DNA from: Cyclobacteriaceae bacterium
GTDB taxonomy: Bacteria > Bacteroidota > Bacteroidia > Cytophagales > Cyclobacteriaceae
DNA length: 64,000 bases
Direction of reading: 5' to 3'
Assembly (NCBI GenBank): GCA_019694875.1
Contig: JAIBBC010000002.1
Location: 744,001 to 808,000, forward strand
Shown here: positions 43,059 to 52,153 of the stretch, piece by piece
How the letters are laid out: each line of letters begins with the position of its first letter
How positions within the stretch are numbered: the first letter of the stretch is position 1
Program-made: the position numbers and the translations under genes
The notes under the pieces: model-generated
Databases searched by the model: none
Told to the model about the DNA's origin: nothing
The model's input: the letters and a program-made list of their open reading frames with translations, nothing else

Positions 43059-45714
43059 GTCAAAGCATAATCCCCCGCGACCTGCACAGAAACTGCTAAC
43101 GCTTTTTTTGAGGCGTGACCTTGCGGAAGAAGTGACGGGCGATTTGGAGGAACGTTTTGATAAAATGATGCTGAAAACATCGTTGCTGCGCGCACGGTTC
43201 GATTACTGGCGGCAGGTGCTCAATTATATAAGACCCTTTGCGATTCGGAAGGGTCGCCTTCAGAAAATAATGCATTACGGTATGGTTAGAAGTTATTTCA
43301 AAATCGGCTGGCGGAACATTGTCAAGTACAAAGCGTTTTCGGCCATCAATGTTTTCGGACTCGCACTCGCTATGTCGGTGTGCATGCTCATTATTCTGAT
43401 GGTGGCCGATCAGCGCAGGTATGATGCTTTTCATGCGAAGGGTGACCGCATTTACCGGATAACACTTTCCACAAATTACGCTACCACACCTTTGCCGCTC
43501 GCGGCAGCGATAAAGAATAACTATACCGTTGCTGAAGAAACAACCGTGCTTGTTCCCGGTCCTGCGGGTGATGCCGTTTACCAGAATAAACTCGCTGAAA
43601 TGAGAGGCTACTTTGCGGAGCCTTCGTTCTTCTCCATCTTCAGCTTTGCGCTGGAAAAAGGCGATGTTTCAACTGCCTTGCAGCAACCGTACACTGCGGT
43701 GATTTCGCAGGAGCTTGCATTTCAACTCTATGGAAATGATGACCCGATCGGGAAGACATTCGATTTTTCCGACCGACAGCTCGCATTCCCGCAGGAGTTC
43801 GATGGGATAGGAGCACCTCCGGTACCGTGGGGAACGTTTACCGTAACCGGTGTAGTGGATGAATCAAAATATAAGTCACATCTCGCATTTGATGTGCTCA
43901 TGTCGGCTGCAACACAACCATCCTTGATCACGGCAAAGAAAATTGAAGACCGCACCAACGCGTGGGATTGGTTCTATCGTCCGTACACTTTTGTGTTGTT
44001 GAAAGAAGATAAAAGCCTGGCTGAACTTCAGACAGCCCTTGACGATCTTTCCACCCGCACGTATACCGACAAAAAGAATGAGCAAACCAAGGACCTTCGC
44101 TTTATTCCGCAAAAGCTGAGCGACATACAGCTGAATTTGCGTGGCAACGATACAAACAACCGTTTGCCGCTGATAGGGTACAAGTTCCTGATTATTCTCG
44201 CCTGCGTAATCATGATTACTGCATGCTTTAACTATACCAATCTGTCGGTTGCCCGTGCCTTAACACGCGCGAAGGAAATTGGCGTGCGAAAAGTTACCGG
44301 TGCACAACGAGGTTCCATCGTTGCTCAATTTCTGAGCGAGTCGGTGATTACTTCAGTAATTGCATTGGTGCTGGCGGTTGGCTTTTTGTTTCTGCTTGCG
44401 CCAGCGTTTAAAGATCTTTGGCTGAATAAGTTCCTCAAGTTTGAGTTGCCGTCCACGCCCGATGTATATGTGGTTTTCCTCGGCTTTGCAATCCTGATTG
44501 GATTGATCGCGGGAATCTATCCTGCCTTCTATCTCTCGAAATACAATCCCGTTAAGGCATTAAAAAATCCCGGCACCTCCCAGCGCGGAAAATTCGGGTT
44601 GCGTAAAACGCTCAGTGTTGTGCAGTTTGTAATCTCGCTGTTTTTCATAACAACCGCCATTCTCGTTTACCGTCAGTTCAGCTATTACATGCAATTCGAT
44701 TACGGTTTCAAGTCCGAGAACATCGTGAACATAGAATTACAAGGTGTCGATTATGAAAAGCTTAAGCATGAACTCAGCTCCATTCCGGAAGTAACGAATA
44801 TTTCCGCAACGGATATTATCCCGGCTACGGGCACTAATAACGGGATGGACATTAAAAAGCCCGGTACACAGGATGAATATATTCAAACTACGGTGCTTCA
44901 AACCGATGAAAACTTTCTGGATAACCTCGAAGTAAAAATACTCGCAGGAAAAAATCTTCCGCCCCGGGAGCAGGGTGCAAACTTTATCGTCATCAGTGAG
45001 AAGGCCCTGCAAAAGTTAGGCTTTGCAACTCCGCATGATGCTGTCGGGCAAACCGTGGAGGCACGCTGGAGTAATGAGCAGTTGGTGATTGCGGGAGTGT
45101 TTGAAGATTTCACATACCGGTTGCTGATCAACACGCGCGAGGTGAACCCGATTACACTTCGCAATCAGCCAACGGCATTTCAATATGCGAATGTGAAGAT
45201 TTCGTCTAAAGATCCGATGGGGGCAGTGAAGAAGATTGAAGCGCAATGGAAAAAGATAGATCCGATTCATCCGCTGAAGTATGAATTCTTTGATCAACAA
45301 CTGGCTTCCATGCAGCAGGGAGTTTTCGACCTGGTTAAGATTCTCGGGTTCATTGCTTTCCTGGCAATTGCCATCTCATGCCTGGGATTGCTGGGCATGG
45401 CCACGTACACCACCGAACGAAGAACAAAAGAGATTGGAATCCGAAAAGTGCTTGGCGCTGCCGACTTTACCATCGCCCGGTTGCTGTCGAAGGAATTTAT
45501 GATGATGCTTTTGCTGGCAATTTTTATCGGTGTGCCGCTAAGCTATTTCATTAACAATATGTGGCTGCAAAAGCTTACCACGCGGGTTGAGTTCGGAATA
45601 ACTACGGCTTTGGCGGGAGTATTCATCCTGCTTGCGCTGGGTGTGATTACCATTGCTTCACAAACGATCCGCGCTTCAAAAGCAAACCCGGTTAACAGTC
45701 TGAAGAGTGAATAA
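43051..45714 (+). CDS. FtsX/MacB-fold permease with N-terminal permease prefix domain
   Basis: An 887-residue protein. Residues 1-75 form a 'permease prefix' helix region (LLTLFLRRDLAEEVTGDLEERF ... YIRPFAIRK), found in Bacteroidota permeases encoded next to PadR regulators. Two MacB-like modules follow, each with a periplasmic domain and the FtsX-like transmembrane signature (AREIGVRKVTGA-like: AKEIGVRKVTGAQRGSIVAQFL; TKEIGIRKVLGAADFTIARLL). About eight helices are visible. No ATP-binding gene accompanies it. The substrate is unknown. The stop overlaps the next permease start by 8 bases. Confidence 0.88.
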   Translation: MRKSKHNPPRPAQKLLTLFLRRDLAEEVTGDLEERFDKMMLKTSLLRARFDYWRQVLNYIRPFAIRKGRLQKIMHYGMVRSYFKIGWRNIVKYKAFSAINVFGLALAMSVCMLIILMVADQRRYDAFHAKGDRIYRITLSTNYATTPLPLAAAIKNNYTVAEETTVLVPGPAGDAVYQNKLAEMRGYFAEPSFFSIFSFALEKGDVSTALQQPYTAVISQELAFQLYGNDDPIGKTFDFSDRQLAFPQEFDGIGAPPVPWGTFTVTGVVDESKYKSHLAFDVLMSAATQPSLITAKKIEDRTNAWDWFYRPYTFVLLKEDKSLAELQTALDDLSTRTYTDKKNEQTKDLRFIPQKLSDIQLNLRGNDTNNRLPLIGYKFLIILACVIMITACFNYTNLSVARALTRAKEIGVRKVTGAQRGSIVAQFLSESVITSVIALVLAVGFLFLLAPAFKDLWLNKFLKFELPSTPDVYVVFLGFAILIGLIAGIYPAFYLSKYNPVKALKNPGTSQRGKFGLRKTLSVVQFVISLFFITTAILVYRQFSYYMQFDYGFKSENIVNIELQGVDYEKLKHELSSIPEVTNISATDIIPATGTNNGMDIKKPGTQDEYIQTTVLQTDENFLDNLEVKILAGKNLPPREQGANFIVISEKALQKLGFATPHDAVGQTVEARWSNEQLVIAGVFEDFTYRLLINTREVNPITLRNQPTAFQYANVKISSKDPMGAVKKIEAQWKKIDPIHPLKYEFFDQQLASMQQGVFDLVKILGFIAFLAIAISCLGLLGMATYTTERRTKEIGIRKVLGAADFTIARLLSKEFMMMLLLAIFIGVPLSYFINNMWLQKLTTRVEFGITTALAGVFILLALGVITIASQTIRASKANPVNSLKSE

Positions 45715-48361
45715 GAAGAGAGTTAAACCGCCTGCATTACCACACTCGCTGCTGCTTCGCTTTCTGCGCGATGAACTCGCGGAAGAAGTGGAAGGCGACC
45801 TGGAGGAAAAATTTTACAACGAGCTGAAGCATGCTTCCGCGTTTAAGGCAAAGCTGAATTATTGGTATCAGGTAATTCATTACCTGCGACCGTTTGCCAT
45901 CCGAAAAAATAAGTTCACTGCAATCTATTACGATATGTACCAAAATTACTTCCGGGTAAGCTGGCGCGGCCTGCTTCGTCAAAAAATGTATTCGGCCATC
46001 AAGATCGGGGGCCTTGCCATCGGTGTGGCTGCATGCTTTCTTATTTCACTCTATGTGAAAGATGAAATGAGCTACGATAAAAATTTCGTTCGCGGAAATG
46101 GACCTTACCGGTTGGTGGTGCAGGCGCAGATCGATGAAAATAAAACGGAGCGCACAGTCGATTTTCCCGCTCCTGCCGCTGCCGCATTGCGTGCCGATTT
46201 TCCGGAAGTTGAAAAAGCCGGGCGGTATCTGTCAAGTCCGTTGTTCGGTGCGCATGAAAATGAAATACGCAGAAGCGATCGCAACGAAAATCAGCACGAA
46301 GGCGGATTTGTTTATTTCGATCAGGAACTGCTGGAACTGTTGGAAGTTCCGGTAATTGCGGGCAATCTGAAATACGCGTTAACCGATCCGAACAGTATTG
46401 TGATCACGCGAAGGAAAGCTGAGAAATACTTTCCGGGAGAAGACCCGGTAGGGAAGACTTTCGTCATCAACAGCGATGAAAAGAAGCTTTTTAAGATAGG
46501 TGCTGTGATTGAGAATTTCCCTGCAAACTCGCACCTGCAATTTGATTTCCTGATGACGTTAACCGGAGTCGAGTTCTGGCCCGGTGAGCAAAGCTGGTGG
46601 ATGGCCAGTAACTACCAGATTTATGTAACGTTTAAACCGGGGACTGATATTAACAAAGCTGCTGAAAACATCAAGCGCGGTTTTATTGAAAAATATTATA
46701 AACCTGCGCTTGTCGCTTCGGGCGCTGTTGGATTCGAAAAAATTCTGAACTCGGCAACATTCGAACTTCAGCCGATGGACAAGGTTTACCTGGATGCGTC
46801 CGTTTACGATGGGCTTCCGCATGGTGATGTGCGGTTTATCTGGTTGTTCGGAGCCATCGCAGGTTTTATTGTAGTTATTGCGTGCATCAACTTCATCAAC
46901 TTGTCAACTGCGCGTTCTGCCAACCGTGCACGGGAAGTTGGCCTGCGCAAGGCTATTGGTTCTTTTCGAAGTAATCTCATCAAACAGTTTTTAACCGAGT
47001 CGTTCCTGTTTAGCCTGCTCGCGATTGTGAGCGGGATTATGCTCGCATGGTTGCTGTTACCGTACTTCAATATGCTCGCCTCCAAGTCGCTTACGTTTCC
47101 ATGGACTGCCTGGTGGCTCGTTCCGGTACTGCTCGGTGCGGCCCTGTTAATCGGCTTGCTGGCCGGCTTGTATCCGGCATTCTACCTTTCTTCCTTTAAT
47201 CCGGTGAGTGTTCTGAAAGGCAATTTGAGCAGGGGTAGTAAGAGTTCGGGCACCCGAAGCGCACTCGTGGTGTTTCAGTTTACCACATCAATTGTGCTTA
47301 TCATTAGTACGGTAGTGATCTATCGTCAAATGAGTTATATCCTGAACAAAAAACTTGGTTTCGACAAGGAACACGTTTTGCTGTTGCAGGGCGCCAACAC
47401 ACTCGGTGATAACATTAAGTCTTTCAAAAGCGAATTGTTAAAACTTTCCGGAATTGAAAGCGTCAGCGTAAGTGATTACCTGCCGGTTCGCGGATCGAAA
47501 CGTGATGGCAATACCTTTTATAACGAAGGCATGGAGAAGGTTGAACGGGGCGTCTTTACTCAAAAATGGTTGGTGGATCCGGACTACATCAAAACACTCG
47601 GCATGAAAATCGTTCAGGGGCGCGATTTCAACCCCGATATGATCAGCGATTCCACTTCGATTATCATCAATCAAACAATGGCGAAGCAACTGAATCTGTC
47701 TGACCCGGTTGGCAAGGTTATCCAGAACTGGCGCAAGTATACGATCATTGGGGTGGTGGAGGATTTTCATTTTGAATCGATGAAGGAAAATATCGGTTCG
47801 GTTTGCTTTGTTGCCGGGATAAGCCCTTCCGTAATTCTGGTAAAAGCCAAAGGCGGAAACATTCCCGAAAGTGTTGAGGCGGTGTCGGCCGTGTGGACGA
47901 AGTTTTCACCCAATCAAGCTATCCGCTTCAACTTTTTAGACGACCGGTATGCATCCACTTATGCTGACGTAGAGCGGACGGGCAGCATCTTCACAACGTT
48001 TGCCGTGCTGGCCATCATCGTTGCATGCCTTGGATTGTTTGCTTTATCGGCCTTTATGGTTGAGCAGCGTGCCCGTGAGATCAGCATCCGGATGGTGTTA
48101 GGTGCCCCGGTTAACACCGTGTTCCGTTTGCTTACGCAGAACTTTGTGCTGCTGGTTTTAATCTCGTTTGTTGTTGCCGCGCCTGTGGCATGGATGCTGA
48201 TGAATAAATGGCTTCAGGATTTTGTATATAAAACTGATTTGAGCTGGGATATCTTCCTGCTCTCCGGAGCGTGCGCATTGATCATCGCTTTCGTAACCGT
48301 TAGCTATCAGGCGATCCGGGCCGCTATGGCAAACCCGGTCACGAATCTGCGGTCGGAGTAA
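45707..48361 (+). CDS. FtsX/MacB-fold permease with prefix domain (second copy)
   Basis: An 884-residue paralogue of the preceding protein, starting at a GTG 8 bases inside it. It has the same parts: prefix (LLLRFLRDELAEEVEGDLEEKF ... RPFAIRK), periplasmic MacB-like domains, and two FtsX signatures (AREVGLRKAIGSFRSNLIKQFL; AREISIRMVLGAPVNTVFRLL). The pair may form a heterodimer (inference). The stop codon directly abuts the convergent small gene at 48362. Confidence 0.88.
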   Translation: MNKKRVKPPALPHSLLLRFLRDELAEEVEGDLEEKFYNELKHASAFKAKLNYWYQVIHYLRPFAIRKNKFTAIYYDMYQNYFRVSWRGLLRQKMYSAIKIGGLAIGVAACFLISLYVKDEMSYDKNFVRGNGPYRLVVQAQIDENKTERTVDFPAPAAAALRADFPEVEKAGRYLSSPLFGAHENEIRRSDRNENQHEGGFVYFDQELLELLEVPVIAGNLKYALTDPNSIVITRRKAEKYFPGEDPVGKTFVINSDEKKLFKIGAVIENFPANSHLQFDFLMTLTGVEFWPGEQSWWMASNYQIYVTFKPGTDINKAAENIKRGFIEKYYKPALVASGAVGFEKILNSATFELQPMDKVYLDASVYDGLPHGDVRFIWLFGAIAGFIVVIACINFINLSTARSANRAREVGLRKAIGSFRSNLIKQFLTESFLFSLLAIVSGIMLAWLLLPYFNMLASKSLTFPWTAWWLVPVLLGAALLIGLLAGLYPAFYLSSFNPVSVLKGNLSRGSKSSGTRSALVVFQFTTSIVLIISTVVIYRQMSYILNKKLGFDKEHVLLLQGANTLGDNIKSFKSELLKLSGIESVSVSDYLPVRGSKRDGNTFYNEGMEKVERGVFTQKWLVDPDYIKTLGMKIVQGRDFNPDMISDSTSIIINQTMAKQLNLSDPVGKVIQNWRKYTIIGVVEDFHFESMKENIGSVCFVAGISPSVILVKAKGGNIPESVEAVSAVWTKFSPNQAIRFNFLDDRYASTYADVERTGSIFTTFAVLAIIVACLGLFALSAFMVEQRAREISIRMVLGAPVNTVFRLLTQNFVLLVLISFVVAAPVAWMLMNKWLQDFVYKTDLSWDIFLLSGACALIIAFVTVSYQAIRAAMANPVTNLRSE

Positions 48362-48628
48362 TCAGGAAGCGGAAAGAATTACCTCATTACCAATAAATGG
48401 CGGTATTTCATCAGCGAGTACGGCTGCATCGAAACCGTTTTGTTGGAGAAAATCGGGGATTGAGTTTTCTCGGATAAGTTCGGATGATTTAATCCGAAGA
48501 ATGCGGTCGCAATCATCCAGGTCGAAGTTGGCGGTATACTGCGGAAAATTTTGATGAATCAGTTCCAGCAGGCGAAGTGCTTGCTCGCTGGTTTCAACAT
48601 TTGTTCTAAATACTTCAATACTTTCCAT
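48362..48628 (-). CDS. Small hypothetical protein
   Basis: An 88-residue protein (MESIEVFRTNVETSEQALRLLELIHQN ... PFIGNEVILSAS). The segment YTANFDLDDCDRILRIKS looks like a ferredoxin-like beta-alpha-beta unit seen in small Bacteroidota proteins of unknown role. The ATG at 48628 is chosen over a longer frame to 48709. No signal peptide or membrane helix is present. Its stop abuts that of the convergent permease gene. Confidence 0.65.
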   Translation of the reverse strand: MESIEVFRTNVETSEQALRLLELIHQNFPQYTANFDLDDCDRILRIKSSELIRENSIPDFLQQNGFDAAVLADEIPPFIGNEVILSAS

Positions 48629-48827
48629 AGTTGTGGTGTTGCTGTTCAAACTTACGGTGAACGCACTCATTCGAGGCATCCAATTACGACATTCACGCGG
48701 GTTATTCACGACATTTTATCCGTAAGCCGCGTTTTTTCGAACATAAGCCGACAGGTGTTTACGCTGAATGAATTGAACCTGCCGTAAACTGCGGGAGGGC
48801 TCGTGTGAACCCTTCCCGCGAGTTACT

Positions 48828-49199
48828 TTATGCTTTGGCCGCATTCAATTTTTTATGGTAGAACACATACGAAGCGATTCCCAGTCCGAAGAAGATTATC
48901 ATGACCCACGAATCCGCATTGAGCATGCCAACAGCATAAAATGAATAGGTTGCGCTGACCATATCGAAGAACAATCCGGCATACGCCCATTCTTTCACGC
49001 GCGGAAATCCCGGAACCAGAATGCCGATCACACCAAGTACTTTAAACACTGCGATGTAGTTCACAAAATAGCCGGGGTAGCCAAGCATGCCGGTTATAAA
49101 GTTGTATCCTTCTTCACTTGGAATACAGGTTGATAAAATCGCCAGCGCAAACAATACGGTGGTGATCCAGTAGAGAATTGTGATGGTTTTTGGTTTCAT
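48828..49199 (-). CDS. DoxX-like family membrane protein
   Basis: A 123-residue protein with four predicted helices. It matches the DoxX-like pattern (ITILYWITTVLFALAIL, GYPGYFVNYIAVFKVLGVIGIL, KEWAYAGLFFDMVSATYSFYAVG). The family's biochemical role is unclear, but related proteins act in redox or detoxification complexes. It is the last gene of the minus-strand operon headed by the ArsR regulator, 57 bases after the SRPBCC gene. Confidence 0.85.
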   Translation of the reverse strand: MKPKTITILYWITTVLFALAILSTCIPSEEGYNFITGMLGYPGYFVNYIAVFKVLGVIGILVPGFPRVKEWAYAGLFFDMVSATYSFYAVGMLNADSWVMIIFFGLGIASYVFYHKKLNAAKA

Positions 49200-49258
49200 A
49201 TACGTAAGGGATTTGGAGTTAAGAATCGGGTATTCGGGTTAAAGGTTAATTAAGCGTT
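49200..49258. repeat. Weak 7-base-period array between SRPBCC and DoxX genes
   Basis: On the minus strand units such as TAACGCT, TAATTAA, CCTTTAA, CCCGAAT, ACCCGAT, TCTTAAC keep a 7-base spacing. More degenerate than the other arrays. Confidence 0.35.
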
Positions 49259-49721
49259 AAAAATTCATGTTGGCCAGGTATTCTTTCAGTTTATTCATTG
49301 TTTGGTTGCCGCCTTCAATTGCTCCGTATTTCTCCACCACGATGTCGCGCATCTCTTTGGTTTTAAATACCATTCTCATCGTAAGTTCGGTGGCTTTTCC
49401 TTTTGCTTCAAAGTTAACGGTTACCTCAAATTCGGCCGGATCGTTTTCAATATCAGAACCGTGCCGGTAAGTCAGCAGCCTGGGCTTGATAACCTCGCGG
49501 AAGATGATACGATTCGGATAGTCGGTGCCGTCAGGCCCGTGCATGATGAACCGCCAAACGCCTCCGGGTTTTACATTCATCTCATGGATGGTATTCGTGA
49601 ATCCGTTCGGTCCCCACCAGTGAACCACGTGTTTCGGGTCGGTCCATACATCCCACACCAGTTCACGCGGTGCCTGGAATTCGCGGGTAATCAATAATTC
49701 CCTGTCAGCTGTTGAACTCAT
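49257..49721 (-). CDS. SRPBCC (AHSA1-like) domain protein A
   Basis: A 154-residue AHSA1-type SRPBCC protein (LLITREFQAPRELVWDVWTDPKHVVHWWGPNGFTNT, VKPGGVWRFIMHGPDGTDYPN, then the C-terminal helix IEGGNQTMNKLKEYL). The ATG at 49721 gives MSSTADREL. The frame upstream is inside the gap to the reductase gene. Together with two further SRPBCC genes and an ArsR gene it belongs to a common Bacteroidota cluster, but its ligand is unknown. Confidence 0.88.
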   Translation of the reverse strand: MSSTADRELLITREFQAPRELVWDVWTDPKHVVHWWGPNGFTNTIHEMNVKPGGVWRFIMHGPDGTDYPNRIIFREVIKPRLLTYRHGSDIENDPAEFEVTVNFEAKGKATELTMRMVFKTKEMRDIVVEKYGAIEGGNQTMNKLKEYLANMNF

Positions 49722-49723
49722 GA

Positions 49724-50296
49724 TTACTTTTTTATTCGTTCGTAATGCAAACACACCACCCCGTTTTTAAACGCGTGGGTTTTGAGCAGCTTCAGGTTTA
49801 CGCGTTCGCGCAGGCCGGTAAACAATGGAATCCCGGAGCCGATCAAAACAGGATTTACAAAGATCCAGATGTCGTCAATTAACCCGGCCTGCATCAGCGT
49901 GTGCGAAGCTGACGGGCTGCCGAAGATGATAATTTCTTTTCCAGGGGCCTGCTTCAGCCGTTGAACTTCCGCTACAACATTATCGCTGATGATCTCGGTG
50001 TTCTTCAGGTTTTTGCCTTTTAATGTTTTTGATAAAACCACTTTGTGCACATTCTTGTACCAGTGTGAATGTTCAATATCGTGACGCGATGCATTGGGTT
50101 GATCGGCAGCTGTTGGCCAGTAGCCCTCCATCATATCAAACGTCACACGGCCATACAAGCCCGTATCCGATGCGCTGGTACGATCACCGGCATAGTCGAA
50201 TATTTCTTCGTCAACCACAATCCAGTCCATTTCCCCGTTTGGCCCCGCCACAAATCCATCAAGTGATACGTGCATGAATTGAACAAGCTTTCTCAT
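49724..50296 (-). CDS. RibD-C/dihydrofolate reductase-like protein
   Basis: A 190-residue DHFR-fold protein of the RibD C-terminal family (LVQFMHVSLDGFVAGPNGEMDW, LYGRVTFDMMEGYW, KEIIIFGSPSASHTLMQAGLIDDIWIFVNPVLIGSGIPLF). Such proteins use NADPH to reduce a small substrate, often not dihydrofolate. It lies between SRPBCC genes, 2 bases before the next in the operon, and probably shares their regulation by the ArsR protein. Confidence 0.88.
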   Translation of the reverse strand: MRKLVQFMHVSLDGFVAGPNGEMDWIVVDEEIFDYAGDRTSASDTGLYGRVTFDMMEGYWPTAADQPNASRHDIEHSHWYKNVHKVVLSKTLKGKNLKNTEIISDNVVAEVQRLKQAPGKEIIIFGSPSASHTLMQAGLIDDIWIFVNPVLIGSGIPLFTGLRERVNLKLLKTHAFKNGVVCLHYERIKK

Positions 50297-50314
50297 ACTG
50301 CGAATATTAATTGG

Positions 50315-50779
50315 TTAAGATGATTTAAGATTCGTATAGATAAACTTCTCCAGCTTGTTGAAGTTCTGCTCGTTAGCCGGAACAACATATTGCTGTATTT
50401 TCTCCACTTCGCCCTGCGCCTCGAACACCATATTAAAACTGAACCTGGTTTTGCTGCCAATCGGTTCAAATCCCAGCGTCATCGTGAAAACATGTACCGG
50501 AAGATGGTGGATGAAAACCACTTTTTCATTTTCAATGATCTCCACGAATTCACACATATTAGGGTAGCTGGTTCCGTCCGGCCCGTGCATCACAAACTTC
50601 CATTCGCCACCCGGTATAAAGTCAAACTCACTGATCGTATTGGTAAATCCTGCCGGTCCCCACCAATGCCTGAGGTTGTCCGGATTTGAAAATGCTTCAA
50701 ACACGAGGTGTGCGGGTGCATCAATCAACCGCGTGCTGACGATGGTTTTGTTTTGCACATCTACAATCGTTTCCATCAC
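50315..50779 (-). CDS. SRPBCC (AHSA1-like) domain protein B
   Basis: A 154-residue SRPBCC protein (TIVSTRLIDAPAHLVFEAFSNPDNLRHWWGPAGFTNTI, GGEWKFVMHGPDGTSYPNM). About half its residues appear shared with the copies on either side, so the three arose by duplication. It starts 4 bases inside the end of copy C (ATGA junction) and precedes the reductase gene by 18 bases. Confidence 0.88.
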   Translation of the reverse strand: MMETIVDVQNKTIVSTRLIDAPAHLVFEAFSNPDNLRHWWGPAGFTNTISEFDFIPGGEWKFVMHGPDGTSYPNMCEFVEIIENEKVVFIHHLPVHVFTMTLGFEPIGSKTRFSFNMVFEAQGEVEKIQQYVVPANEQNFNKLEKFIYTNLKSS

Positions 50780-51273
50780 TTCACCGTATTCAGGTAATTT
50801 TCAAACACATCGAACATGCCGCCATAGCCTCCCACCATTGAGCTGAACATGTTTTCAAAGCTCTTCTGCGATTCCGCGGAAGCGTTGAATGCCGTGGCTT
50901 TTAAATACACCGTTGTTTTTCCGTTTTGCTCTTTGAACGTCCATTCATTGAGTACCTGGTCGGGAAACGTTGGATCGAATGGGGCAGGGGCTACGTTTCC
51001 TTTTTCATCCGAAAAAGCATTCAGAAAGCTGAGCCGCTCAGGTGCCACGATTTCCTGGAACGTAAATCGTCCCCATAATACCGATCCATCGGGATTGGTC
51101 ATGCTGTAATGAAAGATGCCGCCCGGCTTTACTTCGAGCTTATATATTTTTACCGACACACCTTTCGGTCCCCACCAATGTTTTAAGTGCTCCGCTTGCG
51201 TAAACGCCTCGAACACAAGTTCGCGCGGAGCGTTAAACACGCGGCTGATGGTGAATTCACTTTTTGCGGCCAT
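50776..51273 (-). CDS. SRPBCC (AHSA1-like) domain protein C
   Basis: A 165-residue SRPBCC protein (FTISRVFNAPRELVFEAFTQAEHLKHWWGPKGV, VKPGGIFHYSMTNPDGSVLWGRFTF). Its start lies 17 bases inside the ArsR gene, a common arrangement in Bacteroidota in which the regulator and SRPBCC protein are translationally coupled. It is the first of three SRPBCC genes in the operon. Confidence 0.9.
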   Translation of the reverse strand: MAAKSEFTISRVFNAPRELVFEAFTQAEHLKHWWGPKGVSVKIYKLEVKPGGIFHYSMTNPDGSVLWGRFTFQEIVAPERLSFLNAFSDEKGNVAPAPFDPTFPDQVLNEWTFKEQNGKTTVYLKATAFNASAESQKSFENMFSSMVGGYGGMFDVFENYLNTVK

Positions 51274-51613
51274 GCTTTTTCGGTTTTAAGTTGGTCTTCT
51301 TTGGTTCCTGGATTTTCTTCAGGTATTCGTCCAGTGCATCAAAACGTTTCGTCCAGATTTGCCGGTACTGCTCTACCCAGTCGGTAACTTCGTTCAGCTT
51401 TTCAGGCCTCGCTTCGCAGTAACGTTCGCGGCCCTGTTGCTGGAGTACTACCAGTCCGCACTCCGACAATATCTTCAGGTGCTTGTAAATGGCGGTGCGA
51501 CTAACATCGAAGTTGCTCGCCACCGAATTCACGTTCAGCGATTTGTGCGCGATCATGTTGAGGATTTCCCTCCGTGTAGGATCGGCCAGACCCTGAAAAA
51601 CGTCACGTGTCAT
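51257..51613 (-). CDS. ArsR family transcriptional regulator
   Basis: A 118-residue winged helix (VFQGLADPTRREILNMIAHKSLNVNSVASNFDVSRTAIYKHLKIL) with the ArsR opening GLADPTRR. No metal-binding ELCVCDL motif is present, so it is of the metal-independent (SdpR-like) kind often paired with SRPBCC proteins. The Lys-rich C-terminus overlaps the SRPBCC start by 17 bases. Two copies of an operator-like element lie right upstream of its start, suggesting self-repression. Confidence 0.88.
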   Translation of the reverse strand: MTRDVFQGLADPTRREILNMIAHKSLNVNSVASNFDVSRTAIYKHLKILSECGLVVLQQQGRERYCEARPEKLNEVTDWVEQYRQIWTKRFDALDEYLKKIQEPKKTNLKPKKHGRKK

Positions 51614-51617
51614 AAAT

Positions 51618-51661
51618 GAAACCTTTTGGTTGCACGAATATAGATAAGAAACCTTTTGGTT
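51618..51661. promoter_or_regulatory. Duplicated operator-like element upstream of arsR operon
   Basis: GAAACCTTTTGGTT occurs at 51618-51631 and 51648-51661, exactly 30 bases apart (about three helical turns on the same face). Each has inverted arms AACC and GGTT. On the minus strand a TATATTCG sequence between them resembles the -7 box. The first copy begins 5 bases before the arsR start codon. Probable ArsR binding sites. Confidence 0.65.
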
Positions 51662-51719
51662 TCATAATGTCACACGACATTTTTCTCAAAATTTTACTGA
51701 AGCCTGTTAAGAAACTGAT

Positions 51720-52127
51720 TTATGCCTGCGGAATCGCCTTTTCATCCATGTACAGGATTTCCCACTGATGACCGTCCAGGTCGGCAAAGCTGTGGCCATA
51801 CATCCAGCCATGGTCCTGCGGATCGGCATACACGTGGCCACCGGCCTTTACTGCATTCGTGATCATCCGGTCAACCGCATCACGGCTCTCGGCATCCAGT
51901 GCGAGCAGCACCTCCGTTGTTTTTTGTGCATCGGAGATAGGTTTCTTGGTAAAATCCTGGAAGCGTTGTTCTACCAGCAGCATGGCAAAGATGTTTTCGC
52001 CAATCACCATGCAGGTGGCCTGCTCGTCCGTAAACTGCGGATTAAAGCTGAAGCCCAATTGTGTGAAAAAGTTGATAGACCTTTTGAGATCTTTTACGGG
52101 AAGATTGACAAAAATTTTTGTTGCCAT
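51720..52127 (-). CDS. VOC family (glyoxalase-like) protein
   Basis: A 135-residue VOC-fold protein (ATKIFVNLPVKDLKRSINFFTQLGFSF, then EVLLALDAESRDAVDRMITNAVKAGG, and the C-terminal FADLDGHQWEILYMD with the usual metal-ligand Glu). The start at 52127 (MATKIF) is preferred; 52136 is possible. VOC proteins act as dioxygenases, isomerases or resistance proteins, so the reaction is not assignable. It follows the PhnB-like gene on the same strand by about 27 bases. Confidence 0.85.
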   Translation of the reverse strand: MATKIFVNLPVKDLKRSINFFTQLGFSFNPQFTDEQATCMVIGENIFAMLLVEQRFQDFTKKPISDAQKTTEVLLALDAESRDAVDRMITNAVKAGGHVYADPQDHGWMYGHSFADLDGHQWEILYMDEKAIPQA

Positions 52128-52153
52128 GATTTCCATGTTTAGGGTTAGTTCTT

